Below are positions 7,005 to 16,294 of a DNA stretch of 32,321 nucleotides, piece after piece; the stretch's first letter is position 1; every line of letters begins with the position of its first letter. The notes beneath the pieces are model-generated. The model was given only the letters and a program-made list of their open reading frames with translations. It made no database searches and was not told the origin of the DNA. The stretch is from NCBI GenBank assembly GCA_010092855.1, contig JAADYV010000270.1:1-32321 (forward strand), read 5' to 3'. A program made the translations under genes and the position numbers. This DNA comes from Chloroflexota bacterium. Its GTDB lineage: Bacteria; Chloroflexota; Anaerolineae; Aggregatilineales; Aggregatilineaceae.

Positions 7005-8135
7005 CTATTCTTCCAAAATGCCCAGCTCTTTGGCTTCGTCATAGCCCACGCGATCCCCTTCTTCGGTGAGAATGGTCGCCGCAAGATTTTCCAGGGCATC
7101 TGGCGCGAACATGTCGTCGGCAGCACTTTCGTCTACATCCTGGCCAAACAACAGGTCAGGATCAAACTCGGCCAACGGTTCGAGTTCGGTTTCACCAGCA
7201 GCCGGTTGGGGGGGCGCTTCGGCAACCGCTTTCTTCTTCTTGCCGGTTGTGGCAGGCGGAGCAGACTTGGGGCGAGTGGCAGCTTTTTCACGTTTGGGTT
7301 TGGCTTCAGGAGTCTTGACTGCCCACGCTGCCTCACCGATCATCTTGATCATCTGATCGACGGCCCGCCGCCCAAACATCGTCACCGGGCCGAACGCCGG
7401 GCGATTGCTGCCATCGAAAATGAGGCCCATGAAATAGTGCACACCCAACGACAGGCCGAACACGTCCAGACGCTCACCGTCGTAATAGTGCATGGTCCAG
7501 GCATTGCCGCCGACCAATGTGCTGACATCGGCGGCACGCGAGAAAGCCGGACCTAGAATCACGGCCAGCTTTTCGCGGTCGATGTACCCGGTGGCACCCT
7601 CATCGACCAATACGCGCCCGTTGCGATCCGCCAGAATGATGCCCATCGCGCCGACATCGCGCATCAACTGCACGATGTCGGCACGTAGCCCATCTACATC
7701 AAGAGCTGGCACCGGCCCCAGGTCGGGGCGTGAGGGCGCGTCTGGCTGCCGTTCACCAGCCAGGGCCGCTTCGCCATCGAGCGCAATACGTAACCCGCGC
7801 AGGAATGGCTCGGCTACCGGACGCATGAAATATTGGAATGGCGCATCGCCGATGTCTTCTTCCTGGTCACCCGGTTCAGCCAGTACGATCACGGGCGTTT
7901 CCAGGGATAAATGGGAGATGCGTCTTGCCAGGTCGATCCCATTCATCTCGCCAGGAATGTCATACGCAGTCACGACAAGCGCGATGGTTGAATTTTGGAC
8001 TTCTTCCAGCACATCTTCAGCGGCTGGGACCTCCACCAGGATGTACTGGCGGTTTAGCAGCGCAAACGCTCCGCGCACGATGCGCGCCACATCAACGCTT
8101 TGATCAACTACGACTATTCGGGGAACAGACGGCAT
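7005..8135 (-). CDS. Degenerate receiver plus roadblock/LC7 domain protein
   Basis: A 376-residue protein. Residues 5-118 resemble a CheY-type receiver (RIVVVDQS at the start, MNGIDLARRI after the active-site loop), but the key residues are changed: the phospho-acceptor position in LVVTAYDIPG is Ala57, the conserved Thr/Ser is Ala86 (VIVLAEPG) and the Lys is Arg105 (YFMRPV). It therefore should not accept phosphate in the usual way. Residues about 145-275 look like a roadblock/LC7 domain (MGIILADRNGRVLVDEG, then FGLSLGVHYFMGLIF), a fold that binds small GTPases such as MglA. Residues 285-325 are Lys/Pro/Ala-rich, and the last 45 are acidic. A separate roadblock gene and an MglA-like GTPase lie within 5 kb. 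The upstream -10 at 8175-8180 and the lack of close neighbours suggest its own transcript. Confidence 0.8.
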   Translation of the reverse strand: MPSVPRIVVVDQSVDVARIVRGAFALLNRQYILVEVPAAEDVLEEVQNSTIALVVTAYDIPGEMNGIDLARRISHLSLETPVIVLAEPGDQEEDIGDAPFQYFMRPVAEPFLRGLRIALDGEAALAGERQPDAPSRPDLGPVPALDVDGLRADIVQLMRDVGAMGIILADRNGRVLVDEGATGYIDREKLAVILGPAFSRAADVSTLVGGNAWTMHYYDGERLDVFGLSLGVHYFMGLIFDGSNRPAFGPVTMFGRRAVDQMIKMIGEAAWAVKTPEAKPKREKAATRPKSAPPATTGKKKKAVAEAPPQPAAGETELEPLAEFDPDLLFGQDVDESAADDMFAPDALENLAATILTEEGDRVGYDEAKELGILEE

Positions 8136-8174
8136 GGTAGCTACCCTAGCAACATGATGATAAAAGACACCATA

Positions 8175-8180
8175 ATTATA
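8175..8180 (-). promoter_or_regulatory. Putative -10 of the receiver-roadblock gene
   Basis: A consensus TATAAT lies on the minus strand at 8180-8175, 40 bases upstream of the ATG at 8135. The -35 region (about 8198-8203) is T-rich rather than consensus and overlaps a hairpin, so an activator or a weak promoter is possible. Confidence 0.4.
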
Positions 8181-8197
8181 CCCACTTTAATGATCAT

Positions 8198-8224
8198 AAA
8201 AAACCATACATGAGTCATGGTTTT
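8198..8224 (-). terminator. Probable terminator of the HAD gene
   Basis: On the minus strand AAAACCAT pairs with ATGGTTTT around a nine-base loop and is followed by further T residues (six in a row). The stem has only two G-C pairs, so it is a weak intrinsic terminator. It lies about 160 bases after the HAD stop. Confidence 0.45.
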
Positions 8225-8380
8225 CTGTTTCTATCGTAACCGATTTGCCGGAGGTTGCAAGCAACGAACCCTTATGCAGCATGTGAAAATCACGAAAAAT
8301 TCATGATTCGCTAAGGTAGTGTTGGCATTTTCGCCTAAGAATAGCGCAAAACTGAGCGTAGCTTTCAACTCGGCCTGATG

Positions 8381-8854
8381 TTAGGGGCGCAGCGTGGCTA
8401 CCAGGCGTTGCGGGTGCAACAGGCTTTCCAGCGCGTCGTCAATGGTGCGGAAAATAATGTCGGCAGCGAGCAGTGCCGGAGTTGCCGTGCCTTCTGGCCC
8501 CAAGACGGCGATTCCCAGCGCCGCAGTGCGCAGCATCTCCACGTCGTTGCGGCCATTACCCACCGCAATGGTGTGCGCTGTGCCAAGTGTTTCCAGCAGG
8601 GCACGTTTTGCGGGGGCACCGGCTCCCTGAGGGGTGCGATGTGCCGCAATAGGCAGCTCCGCGATCACCTCGTCCAGTGTGCCGTGCGTATCTGCCGTCA
8701 TCACCACCAGGGTCAACTGCGTGCCCAACTCGGTTAGAAGCTGGCGCGTGGATGCTGCGATCAGTCCATCGCAGGCCAGAGTCCCGTTGAGATCAAACAA
8801 CACGGTGTTGATCTGTAGCTTAGCTTGTCCTGGAATTGAGAGTAAAAACACCAT
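8381..8854 (-). CDS. HAD-superfamily protein, soluble P-type-ATPase-like
   Basis: A 157-residue minimal HAD-fold protein without a cap domain. Motif I is FDLNGTLA (nucleophile Asp21), motif II is VVMTADT (Thr53), motif III is Lys83 in PAKRAL, and motif IV is VGNGRNDVEML (Asn103, Asp104). The general acid/base Asp two residues after the nucleophile in phosphatases is Asn23 here. This fits the group of small soluble proteins resembling the P domain of P-type ATPases (COG4087) better than a typical phosphatase. All four motifs are otherwise intact, so it is unlikely to be a pseudogene. The substrate is unknown. It is divergent from the roadblock-pyrG unit. Confidence 0.8.
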   Translation of the reverse strand: MVFLLSIPGQAKLQINTVLFDLNGTLACDGLIAASTRQLLTELGTQLTLVVMTADTHGTLDEVIAELPIAAHRTPQGAGAPAKRALLETLGTAHTIAVGNGRNDVEMLRTAALGIAVLGPEGTATPALLAADIIFRTIDDALESLLHPQRLVATLRP

Positions 8855-8897
8855 CAGCCGTACCGGTCCCTTCCTGCTAAATCTCGGCGCGGGTTTA

Positions 8898-8926
8898 TTG
8901 ACTTGAGCAAAGGCTTATGCTATCAT
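8898..8926 (+). promoter_or_regulatory. Strong sigma-70 promoter of the roadblock-pyrG unit
   Basis: TTGACT at 8898-8903 and TATCAT at 8921-8926 are 17 bases apart, with a TGC just before the -10 (8918-8920) making an extended -10. The expected start is near 8933, giving a leader of about 93 bases before the roadblock ATG at 9026. Confidence 0.7.
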
Positions 8927-9025
8927 GCAGGCGTCTCAATAGATTATCGGCCTATTGTGCCTTTTCATTCTAGCTTTAGACAAATTTCTGCCAATCCCCC
9001 ACGAACGGGAAAGGAGCACGATCCC

Positions 9026-9397
9026 ATGGCGAAATCGCGGACAGAGTTGATGGTTGATCGCTTGCGCGATTTGCAGGCCGGCACACCAGACATTGAAGCC
9101 TCTGCCGTTGTAAGTGTAGACGGGTTGATTATGGCGTCGTCGCTGCCTGCCGGGGTCGAAGAAGACCGCGTTTCGGCTATGTCAGCGGCCATGCTCTCGC
9201 TGGGCGAGCGCATCGCCGGTGAGCTTGGTCGCGGTTCGTTGGATCAGGTGTATATTCGCGGCGACAGCGGCTTTGTGATGCTATTGTCCATTGGGGACGA
9301 AGCCGTCCTCACGGCGCTGGTCCGCGAAAGCGCCAAGCTGGGCCTGGTCTTCCTGGACATGAAACGCGCTGCTGGCGACCTGGAAAAGCTGGTCTAG
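9026..9397 (+). CDS. Roadblock/LC7 domain protein (MglB-like)
   Basis: A 123-residue single-domain roadblock/LC7 protein. The pattern ASAVVSVDGLIMASSLPAG (residues 26-44), then an amphipathic helix (RVSAMSAAMLSLGERIAGEL) and strands QVYIRGDSGFVMLLSIG and AVLTALV, is typical of the family, whose members dimerise and bind or activate small Ras-like GTPases; MglB in Myxococcus is the best studied. I chose the ATG at 9026 over an upstream TTG in the same frame because AAGGAG lies nine bases before it. It is first in the plus-strand unit with pyrG, separated from it by two hairpins. Its natural partner is probably the MglA-like GTPase at 12534-13064, an inference from proximity. Confidence 0.9.
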   Translation: MAKSRTELMVDRLRDLQAGTPDIEASAVVSVDGLIMASSLPAGVEEDRVSAMSAAMLSLGERIAGELGRGSLDQVYIRGDSGFVMLLSIGDEAVLTALVRESAKLGLVFLDMKRAAGDLEKLV

Positions 9398-9420
9398 GTT
9401 AAATGTAAGCAACTATGCTT

Positions 9421-9466
9421 GAGACGGGCTGATTGTTGACTTCACGTGTCAGCATAGCCCGATCTC
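9421..9466 (+). other. Long imperfect hairpin between roadblock gene and pyrG
   Basis: Three stacked stems fit: GAGA (9421-9424) with TCTC (9463-9466), GGGCT (9426-9430) with AGCCC (9456-9460), and TGTTGAC (9434-9440) with GTCAGCA (one wobble), around a seven-base loop. No T tract follows. It may be an mRNA-stabilising or anti-attenuation structure, or a terminator of another type. Confidence 0.5.
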
Positions 9467-9501
9467 GCGGCGCGCCGGACAACCCTATTACGGTACCCCA
9501 G

Positions 9502-9545
9502 CGGCGGGGAATGAGGTGGCATACCTTAGCTTCCCCGTCGTTTTT
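9502..9545 (+). terminator. Intrinsic terminator or attenuator in the pyrG leader
   Basis: CGGCGGGGAA (9502-9511) pairs with TTCCCCGTCG (9531-9540) with one G-U wobble; an inner AGGT/ACCT can extend the stem. Five T residues follow at 9541-9545. Only 28 bases separate it from the pyrG ATG, too few for an independent promoter, so it should lie inside the pyrG transcript and act as an attenuator, unless the pyrG promoter overlaps it. Confidence 0.65.
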
Positions 9546-9558
9546 GTAGTTGAGTTGA

Positions 9559-11226
<1,668 letters not shown>

Positions 11227-11229
11227 GCT

Positions 11230-12279
11230 ATGTCTAGCACGTCCATCGAACGGTACATTCGCGCCATGCCTAAGATTGAGCTGCACGTCCACCTGGAAGC
11301 CACCATGCGACCGGAAACCCTGTTTGAGCTGGCGCAGCAAAACGGCGTTGTGCTGCCAGTAATGGACCAGGCCGGGCTGAAAGACTGGTTCAAGTACACA
11401 GATTTCGACCATTTTGTGAGTATTTTTGGCCTGATCTGCCAGTGCCTGCAAACCCCGGATGATTTCGAGCGCGTGGTCTATGAGCATGGTCAGACGATGG
11501 CGCAGCAAAGCATTCGCTACTCCGAAATTACGTTCACGCCCGCGTCGCACGTCACGGAGGATTTATCCTGGCTAGCGCTGTTTGACGGGATCACCGCCGG
11601 ACGCCAGCGTGCACAGGCAGATTTCGGCGTGGAAATGCAGTGGATTCCCGACATCGCACGCTGTTTCCCGGAGACAGCGGAACCGGTTGTCGAGTGGGTG
11701 ACGGCACCCGAAGCGCAGACGGGGGGCGTGGTGGCGTTGGGCCTGGGCGGGCCGGAAGTTGGTTGGCCGCCGGAGTTGTTTGAGGAAGCGTTCACTGCCG
11801 CCCGCGAACGTGGCCTGCACAGCAATCCCCACGCCGGGGAAACCGTCGGCCCGGAGAGCGTCTGGGGCGCACTGCGGACGCTGAAGGCGGAACGCATTGG
11901 GCATGGCGTGCGCGCGGTCGAAGACCCAGCATTGGTTGCCTACCTGGTCGAGCATCAGGTGCCGTTGGAGATCAGCCCCACCAGCAACCTGTGCCTGGGT
12001 GTGTACCAATCCTATGCCGAACATTCACTGCGCCAACTGGTGGAGGCCGGGGTCCCCGTGATCTTTAACACGGATGATCCGCAATTGTTCAATGCTACAC
12101 TGAACGACGAATATCTGCATGTTGTGCAGGACTGCGGGCTGAGTTTGGATCAGTTGGAAAACAGTGTCCTGGCCGGCATTCGTGCCAGCTACCTCCCGGA
12201 AGCACGCAAAACCGAACTGCTCGACGAATTCTGGGCGGATTTTGTACGGCTGCGGACCGAAATGGAGTTGGATGGGTGA
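11230..12279 (+). CDS. Adenosine deaminase family amidohydrolase
   Basis: A 349-residue member of the adenosine/AMP deaminase branch of the amidohydrolase superfamily, which removes the amino group from a purine nucleoside or base using one zinc ion. Metal ligands His19 and His21 are in PKIELHVHLEA, the proton-relay Glu204 is in HAGET with His201, and further ligands are His225 (GHGV) and Asp282/Asp283 (NTDDP). The family's usual HLEG (or HLDG) has become HLEA here, which may affect substrate fit. Adenosine is the likeliest substrate, but adenine or aminodeoxyfutalosine deaminases look alike. It follows pyrG by three bases and ends in a TGATG overlap with the next small gene, so this is a nucleotide-metabolism operon. 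Confidence 0.88.
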   Translation: MSSTSIERYIRAMPKIELHVHLEATMRPETLFELAQQNGVVLPVMDQAGLKDWFKYTDFDHFVSIFGLICQCLQTPDDFERVVYEHGQTMAQQSIRYSEITFTPASHVTEDLSWLALFDGITAGRQRAQADFGVEMQWIPDIARCFPETAEPVVEWVTAPEAQTGGVVALGLGGPEVGWPPELFEEAFTAARERGLHSNPHAGETVGPESVWGALRTLKAERIGHGVRAVEDPALVAYLVEHQVPLEISPTSNLCLGVYQSYAEHSLRQLVEAGVPVIFNTDDPQLFNATLNDEYLHVVQDCGLSLDQLENSVLAGIRASYLPEARKTELLDEFWADFVRLRTEMELDG

Positions 12280-12491
12280 TGGACCTTGAAGCGCTGTGGG
12301 CAGGCCTGCTCAGCCGCGATTCGGACACGGTGCTCGAAACCTGGCACGCGCTGAACAGTGAAGAACAGGCCGCCGTGTATGCGCATCTCAAGCGTATGAC
12401 CACCGAGGACGGTTGGAGCGAGCCCCAACGCATCTCGGCCCAGGCCGCGCTTGATGCGCTGGATACAGACGATACAAGCCAGGGCGGGTAG
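12279..12491 (+). CDS. Small helical protein, function unknown
   Basis: A 70-residue acidic protein (MDLEALWAGLLSRDSDTVLE at the start). Its ATG overlaps the deaminase stop codon as TGATG, which strongly suggests translational coupling and argues that it is a real gene; the GTG three bases earlier is a less likely start. The sequence looks all-helical (ETWHALNSEEQAAVYAHLKR, QRISAQAALDALD) with no cysteines or membrane segment. I do not recognise a family. The last codons and stop lie inside a terminator hairpin. Confidence 0.65.
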   Translation: MDLEALWAGLLSRDSDTVLETWHALNSEEQAAVYAHLKRMTTEDGWSEPQRISAQAALDALDTDDTSQGG

Positions 12492-12501
12492 CCTGGCTTG
12501 T
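12474..12501. terminator. Hairpin terminator between convergent genes
   Basis: ACAAGCCAGG (12474-12483) and CCTGGCTTGT (12492-12501) form a perfect 10-bp stem with an eight-base loop that holds the stop codon of the small gene. The following bases are only weakly T-rich. Its place between convergent units suits a bidirectional terminator. Confidence 0.55.
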
Positions 12502-12533
12502 GGTTTGAATCGCAGAAACCTGTGGCACATACC

Positions 12534-13064
12534 TCAGGCGTTGCGGTGGTGATCGATGAGTTCGATGATTTGCAGCAGCACCTGTCGCACACTCGACTTC
12601 TGGGTTGCCACGCACGGCATCACAGTCACGTCTTCGCCAGGGTTGCTGCGGCGGCGAATCTCGGCCAGGCTGACGGCCCCCGGCAGGTCGGTTTTGTTGG
12701 CGACGACCAGATAGGGTACGTCGTGGAAGTCGGAGAACAGGCGAATCAGGTCGGCGGCTTCGGGAAAGGATGGCGGATCGGTGCTGTCCACCAGGACGAT
12801 AAACCCGTTCATTTCGCGCGCCAGGATTTCCCACATAAAGTCAAACCGTGCCTGTCCTGGCGTGCCGTTGAGGTGCAACACGCGGCCATCCAACTCTACC
12901 CGGCCATAGTCCATTGCCACCGTTGTCTCAGCTTTGATCCCCCGGTCTTCGGTGGTGATCTTGCGCTCCGTCGTGACCACTGCGATGTCGGAGATTGTGC
13001 TGATAAACGCCGTTTTGCCAGAATTGAACGGGCCAGTGACGATAATCTTATACAGATTTGACAC
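12534..13064 (-). CDS. MglA-like small GTPase
   Basis: A 176-residue Ras-like GTPase of the bacterial MglA/COG2229 group. The P loop is GPFNSGKT (11-18), the G3 region is NGTPGQ (66-71, where Ras has DTAGQ), NKTD at 123-126 is the guanine-specificity motif, and ATQKSS near the end takes the G5 place. I placed the start at GTG 13064 because AAGGAGG lies five bases before it and the P loop then begins at a normal distance; an upstream ATG would translate through that ribosome binding site. Such GTPases switch between GDP and GTP with roadblock proteins as GAP or GEF partners and set cell polarity or motility in the studied cases. Two roadblock proteins lie nearby (7005-8135 and 9026-9397). Confidence 0.9.
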   Translation of the reverse strand: MSNLYKIIVTGPFNSGKTAFISTISDIAVVTTERKITTEDRGIKAETTVAMDYGRVELDGRVLHLNGTPGQARFDFMWEILAREMNGFIVLVDSTDPPSFPEAADLIRLFSDFHDVPYLVVANKTDLPGAVSLAEIRRRSNPGEDVTVMPCVATQKSSVRQVLLQIIELIDHHRNA

Positions 13065-13111
13065 AAAACCCTCCTTGAAAGGGGGATACTGCACTTTGCG
13101 TTAACAGCCTT

Positions 13112-13140
13112 ATTGTAGCGCGGATCGCCCTATGAGTCAT
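13112..13140 (-). promoter_or_regulatory. Putative promoter of the GTPase gene
   Basis: On the minus strand ATGACT (13140-13135) and TACAAT (13117-13112) are 17 bases apart. The -35 overlaps the end of the response regulator gene. The start would be near 13105, about 40 bases before the GTG. Confidence 0.4.
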
Positions 13141-13876
13141 CCGCGTGCTTGAAATCAACAAACCGGTAACCCACGCCACGCTCGGTCAAAATGTACTTGG
13201 GATTGGACGGGTCTTCCTCGATTTTCTCACGCAGGTAGTTGACATACAGGCGCACGTAATGGGTTTCATCCCGGTATTCATAGCCCCACACTTTGGCCAG
13301 CAGTTGTTCATGGGGTACTGTCCAACCCGCGTTTTCCACCAGATGATACAGCAGGCGGTATTCGGTTGGTCGCAGCTTGATCGGGGCGCCATCAACGACT
13401 ACCTCGCGGCGATTGAAGTCGACGCGCAACCGATCATCGATACGCAGCACAGCTTGCTCCGGCGATGCGCTTGGCATTTCGGCGCGGCGCATGACCGCGC
13501 GGACTCGGCTCGACAGCTCCCGCGAGCCAAACGGCTTGGTCACATAATCGTCCGCGCCCAACTCTAATCCGTAGACTTTATCGTCTTCTTCGCCTTTGGC
13601 AGTCAGCATGATCACGGGAATGCTGGAAAACTCGCGCAGCATCCGCAGCGTTTCAAACCCGTCCAATTCGGGCATCATCACATCAAGCAGCACCAGGTCT
13701 GGCAGTTGGGTGCGGATCATTTCCAGCGCTTCAAGGCCGTTGTGGGCTTCAAAGACCTGGAAGCCTTCTAGTTCCAGGTTCATGCGGATGAACCCGATCA
13801 TACGCGGTTCATCATCCACCACAAGAATTCGTTTAGCATCGCGCGCAAGACCGCGCGGTGGCTTACCTGACGACAT
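13130..13876 (-). CDS. OmpR/PhoB-type response regulator
   Basis: A 248-residue two-domain DNA-binding response regulator. The receiver (about 15-130) has the acidic pair in VVDDEP, phospho-acceptor Asp65 in [11 protein letters not shown], Thr92 and Lys114 (YVTKPF), all intact. A winged-helix output domain (about 150-245) has the family hallmarks [37 protein letters not shown] and RGVGYRF. The start at ATG 13876 is preferred to one 11 codons upstream because GGAG lies ten bases before it. No histidine kinase gene is adjacent, so its partner is unknown; the Ser/Thr kinase operon upstream is a speculative input. The GTPase gene follows after 65 bases with its own possible promoter. Confidence 0.92.
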   Translation of the reverse strand: MSSGKPPRGLARDAKRILVVDDEPRMIGFIRMNLELEGFQVFEAHNGLEALEMIRTQLPDLVLLDVMMPELDGFETLRMLREFSSIPVIMLTAKGEEDDKVYGLELGADDYVTKPFGSRELSSRVRAVMRRAEMPSASPEQAVLRIDDRLRVDFNRREVVVDGAPIKLRPTEYRLLYHLVENAGWTVPHEQLLAKVWGYEYRDETHYVRLYVNYLREKIEEDPSNPKYILTERGVGYRFVDFKHADDS

Positions 13877-13964
13877 TGCTATTCTGCTCCAGTTAGGATG
13901 TGCTGGCACCGGCGCTCAAAACAGCACACAGGCCAGCACGCAAAACGTATTATTTCGGCATTTT

Positions 13965-13998
13965 CTGCGTCGTGTTGATATGCTTGAATGTGACGCAG
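13965..13998. repeat. Inverted repeat between kinase operon and response regulator
   Basis: CTGCGTC (13965-13971) and GACGCAG (13992-13998) form a perfect 7-bp inverted repeat with a 20-base spacer, about 25 bases after the last gene of the kinase operon. There is no T tract on the relevant strand. It may be a terminator of the operon or an operator of the response regulator gene. Confidence 0.35.
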
Positions 13999-14022
13999 CG
14001 GTGCGTATCCCGTTACCACGGC

Positions 14023-14262
14023 TTAGTCCTTGTAGAAGGCCACGATCTCTTCCTCCTCACCGGAAGGCATGATCTCGATGAAACTGATACGCCACCAGGG
14101 CATGATAATTGTGTGCACTTCGGGCAGTACATAATGCACATCTTTTCCGTCACGACGACGTGGATTGATCAAGAAAACTGCGGTGTCAGTGGATTCGGGC
14201 AACGTTTCCACTTCGGCCAGAATGGGCTCTTCGTTGGTTACGTGGACGAGTAGGGTTTGCAT
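14023..14262 (-). CDS. Small conserved-looking protein, function unknown
   Basis: A 79-residue protein starting MQTLLVHVTNEEPILAEVET. It looks mainly beta-stranded (FLINPRRRDGKDVHYVLPEV, TIIMPWWRISFIEIMPSG), with an acidic tail (EEEEIVAFYKD). It has no cysteines or membrane segment. It lies 17 bases after the FHA gene on the same strand, and GGAG is found upstream of the ATG, so it is probably the last gene of the kinase operon. I recognise no family; an accessory role in that signalling module is a guess from position. Confidence 0.65.
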   Translation of the reverse strand: MQTLLVHVTNEEPILAEVETLPESTDTAVFLINPRRRDGKDVHYVLPEVHTIIMPWWRISFIEIMPSGEEEEIVAFYKD

Positions 14263-14279
14263 AAGCGTGATGGTCTCCG

Positions 14280-14777
14280 CTATTCAAAGTAAATGTGAAA
14301 CACAAGCTTGCCGATCCGCACTTCGTCGCCGTCGCGCAGCACACGTGGCTGGTACGGGATCAAACGCTGGCCGTTGAGGTGCGTACCATTAGTGCTTCCC
14401 AGGTCGACCAGAGTGAGGGTATCTTCGCCGCGCCGGATGCTGGCATGTTGGCGCGAAACGCCGTTTTCGGCAGCCCCATAGGGGCCCATATCCAGGTCGG
14501 GAAATGTCTGAGACTTGGTATCGGAACGCCCGAGCAGCACTTCTTCCTGAGCAGCGAGGCGGATTGGCTCGTCAAAATCGCGCACACGGATCACAATCGA
14601 TTGGGACCTGAAATGGGCCGTGCCCCAGGTCAGGCGCTTGGCCAACTCAGCCTGGTTTGTATCAACCAGGCGGTTGGTAGCCAGGGCGTCCTGGTCTCCA
14701 AAAAACGGGTGGCCACATTCTTCACAGAAAAACATACCTTCCCGATTGTTGTGTGTGCAATTGGGACACTCTCTCAT
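14280..14777 (-). CDS. Zinc-ribbon and FHA domain protein
   Basis: A 165-residue phosphothreonine reader. The N-terminus has a zinc ribbon with Cys4, Cys7, Cys18 and Cys21 (CPNC and CEEC). The FHA domain fills about residues 60-163 and has the residues that bind phosphothreonine: GRS at 83-85, SRQH at 108-111 and DLGSTNGTHLNG at 125-136. The linker between them is short and polar. Its ATG overlaps the end of the DnaJ-VWA gene by four bases and has a GGGAG five bases upstream. In this operon the probable ligand is a phosphorylated threonine made by the kinase at 17360-19273, perhaps on the kinase itself or on the DnaJ-VWA protein. Confidence 0.9.
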   Translation of the reverse strand: MRECPNCTHNNREGMFFCEECGHPFFGDQDALATNRLVDTNQAELAKRLTWGTAHFRSQSIVIRVRDFDEPIRLAAQEEVLLGRSDTKSQTFPDLDMGPYGAAENGVSRQHASIRRGEDTLTLVDLGSTNGTHLNGQRLIPYQPRVLRDGDEVRIGKLVFHIYFE

Positions 14778-16264
14778 TGGTCTCCCTCGCCGCTTGGTTT
14801 TGGCAAGGCCAACAGCATACGGGTGCCAAACTTGAGCGTCTTGCGACCCTCTTCCGAAAGCATATTCGTTTTGGAAACACGCCGGGCTTCCATTGCCGCA
14901 CGCTGAGCCAGGTCTTCCTGGCCAACGGCCAGCAAACGAGTGGCCAGGTTTTCCAGGCGGCGCGTGGCCTCGACGATATTCCCCTGGGCGACTGACTGTT
15001 CGGCTTTTTGCTGCATCCGGTACAAGGTGAGTTTGCCCAGCGCATCCAAAATGGCCAGGGGAGGTTCCTCCGGGGCAGGATTGCGTGCGATTTCCACCGA
15101 AATATCGCTCAGTACCTTGTAGCCCTCGCGTTCGGCCATCAGCACATCGCCGGTGACATCCAGCCGGGCAACGGTACGGAAACCGGTTTTGGAACTCGGC
15201 GGCATCTGCAACTGGATCAGCGCTGAGACCGGGCGACCAAACTCCAGGCTGCCAAGCGGGATCGGCTGGGGGCTAACATCGGCAGGCTGGGGCGTAGGTG
15301 ACAGCTTGAAGACCGATTCCAGTTCGACATCGGCATCGGGGGCGATAGTAAGCTGGAGCCGCTCGGTGAACGATGCGCCCAGGCTGCGCACCCGCTCGTT
15401 AAGGAAGCGCACGACCGAGGACGGCGAGTTGATGTAGGCTGAATAGCCCCCGGTCCTTGACGCCAGCGCATCGAGGAAATCATCGTTCCACTCTTCGCCA
15501 ATGCCCATTGCGCTGATGCCGATGCCAAGTTCGGACGCATCTTCCGCCAGCATCAGGCACTGGTTTTCGTCGCCAAATGTGCGGCCATCGGTCAGCAGAA
15601 TCACATGGTTAACATACTTGGAATTGAGATACCGTTCGGCCTCTTTCATCCCGGCAGCTAACCCGTGGAAAATCTCGGTGCCGCCCCCTGCCCGCATCAT
15701 GGAGATGATCGAGCGCAACGATTGCTTGTCCTGGATGGGTTCAGCGGGAATCATGACGTCCGCTCGATCACTAAAGCTGATCACGGACAACACATCGCCT
15801 GCGGCCATTTGATCGATGATCTGGTGTGCAGCGATCTTCACTTTTTCCAGACGAATACCGCGCATTGAGTTACTGCGATCCAACACCAGGGTCAGGTTCA
15901 TACGGGTGTCGGGCCGGTCATTTACTGAGGCCTGAGTCGCGGGGATCACTTCGAGCAGCAAATAGACGACTTGTGGTTCTTCCAACGTAGTCAAGACGCG
16001 CTTGCTGGGAGTCACACGCAGCGAATAAAAATTCGGCTCGTCGGCGAAGTCACGGCGAGCCAGATCGTACTCAGCCCGGTTGATAGGGTCACCCAACAAC
16101 TCGTAAGCAGCCGCAATATCCCGAAACTGTAAATCAGCGCCTTCATTCCCGTTGGCGTCTGGGTGAAAGCGCCGGGCGGCGATGCGGTAGGCTTCTCGAA
16201 TGTCTTGCTGAGTCGCCTCGGGCGGAATCCCTAAAATGGCATACAGGTTACGCGATGGATCCAT
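14774..16264 (-). CDS. J-domain and von Willebrand A domain fusion protein
   Basis: A 496-residue soluble fusion. Residues 5-70 form a J domain (NLYAILGIPPEATQQDIREA, with the HPD motif at 34-36, then YELLGDPINRAEYD), which stimulates Hsp70 ATPase. Residues about 122-300 form a VWA domain with an intact metal-ion-dependent adhesion site: Asp129-Ser131-Ser133 in DRSNS, Thr196 in GGGTEI and Asp226 in LLTDGR. Residues 300-420 look beta-rich, as in VWA proteins with an added beta-sandwich, and 425-496 are helical. There is no signal peptide or membrane helix, so it acts in the cytoplasm. It lies between the PP2C and FHA genes. VWA proteins near kinases and phosphatases are known from TerY-type modules, but a J-domain fusion in that place is unusual to me. 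Confidence 0.88.
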   Translation of the reverse strand: MDPSRNLYAILGIPPEATQQDIREAYRIAARRFHPDANGNEGADLQFRDIAAAYELLGDPINRAEYDLARRDFADEPNFYSLRVTPSKRVLTTLEEPQVVYLLLEVIPATQASVNDRPDTRMNLTLVLDRSNSMRGIRLEKVKIAAHQIIDQMAAGDVLSVISFSDRADVMIPAEPIQDKQSLRSIISMMRAGGGTEIFHGLAAGMKEAERYLNSKYVNHVILLTDGRTFGDENQCLMLAEDASELGIGISAMGIGEEWNDDFLDALASRTGGYSAYINSPSSVVRFLNERVRSLGASFTERLQLTIAPDADVELESVFKLSPTPQPADVSPQPIPLGSLEFGRPVSALIQLQMPPSSKTGFRTVARLDVTGDVLMAEREGYKVLSDISVEIARNPAPEEPPLAILDALGKLTLYRMQQKAEQSVAQGNIVEATRRLENLATRLLAVGQEDLAQRAAMEARRVSKTNMLSEEGRKTLKFGTRMLLALPKPSGEGDQ

Positions 16265-16294
16265 GAGTATGTGCCGCCGTTTTTTGGTGTGCCA

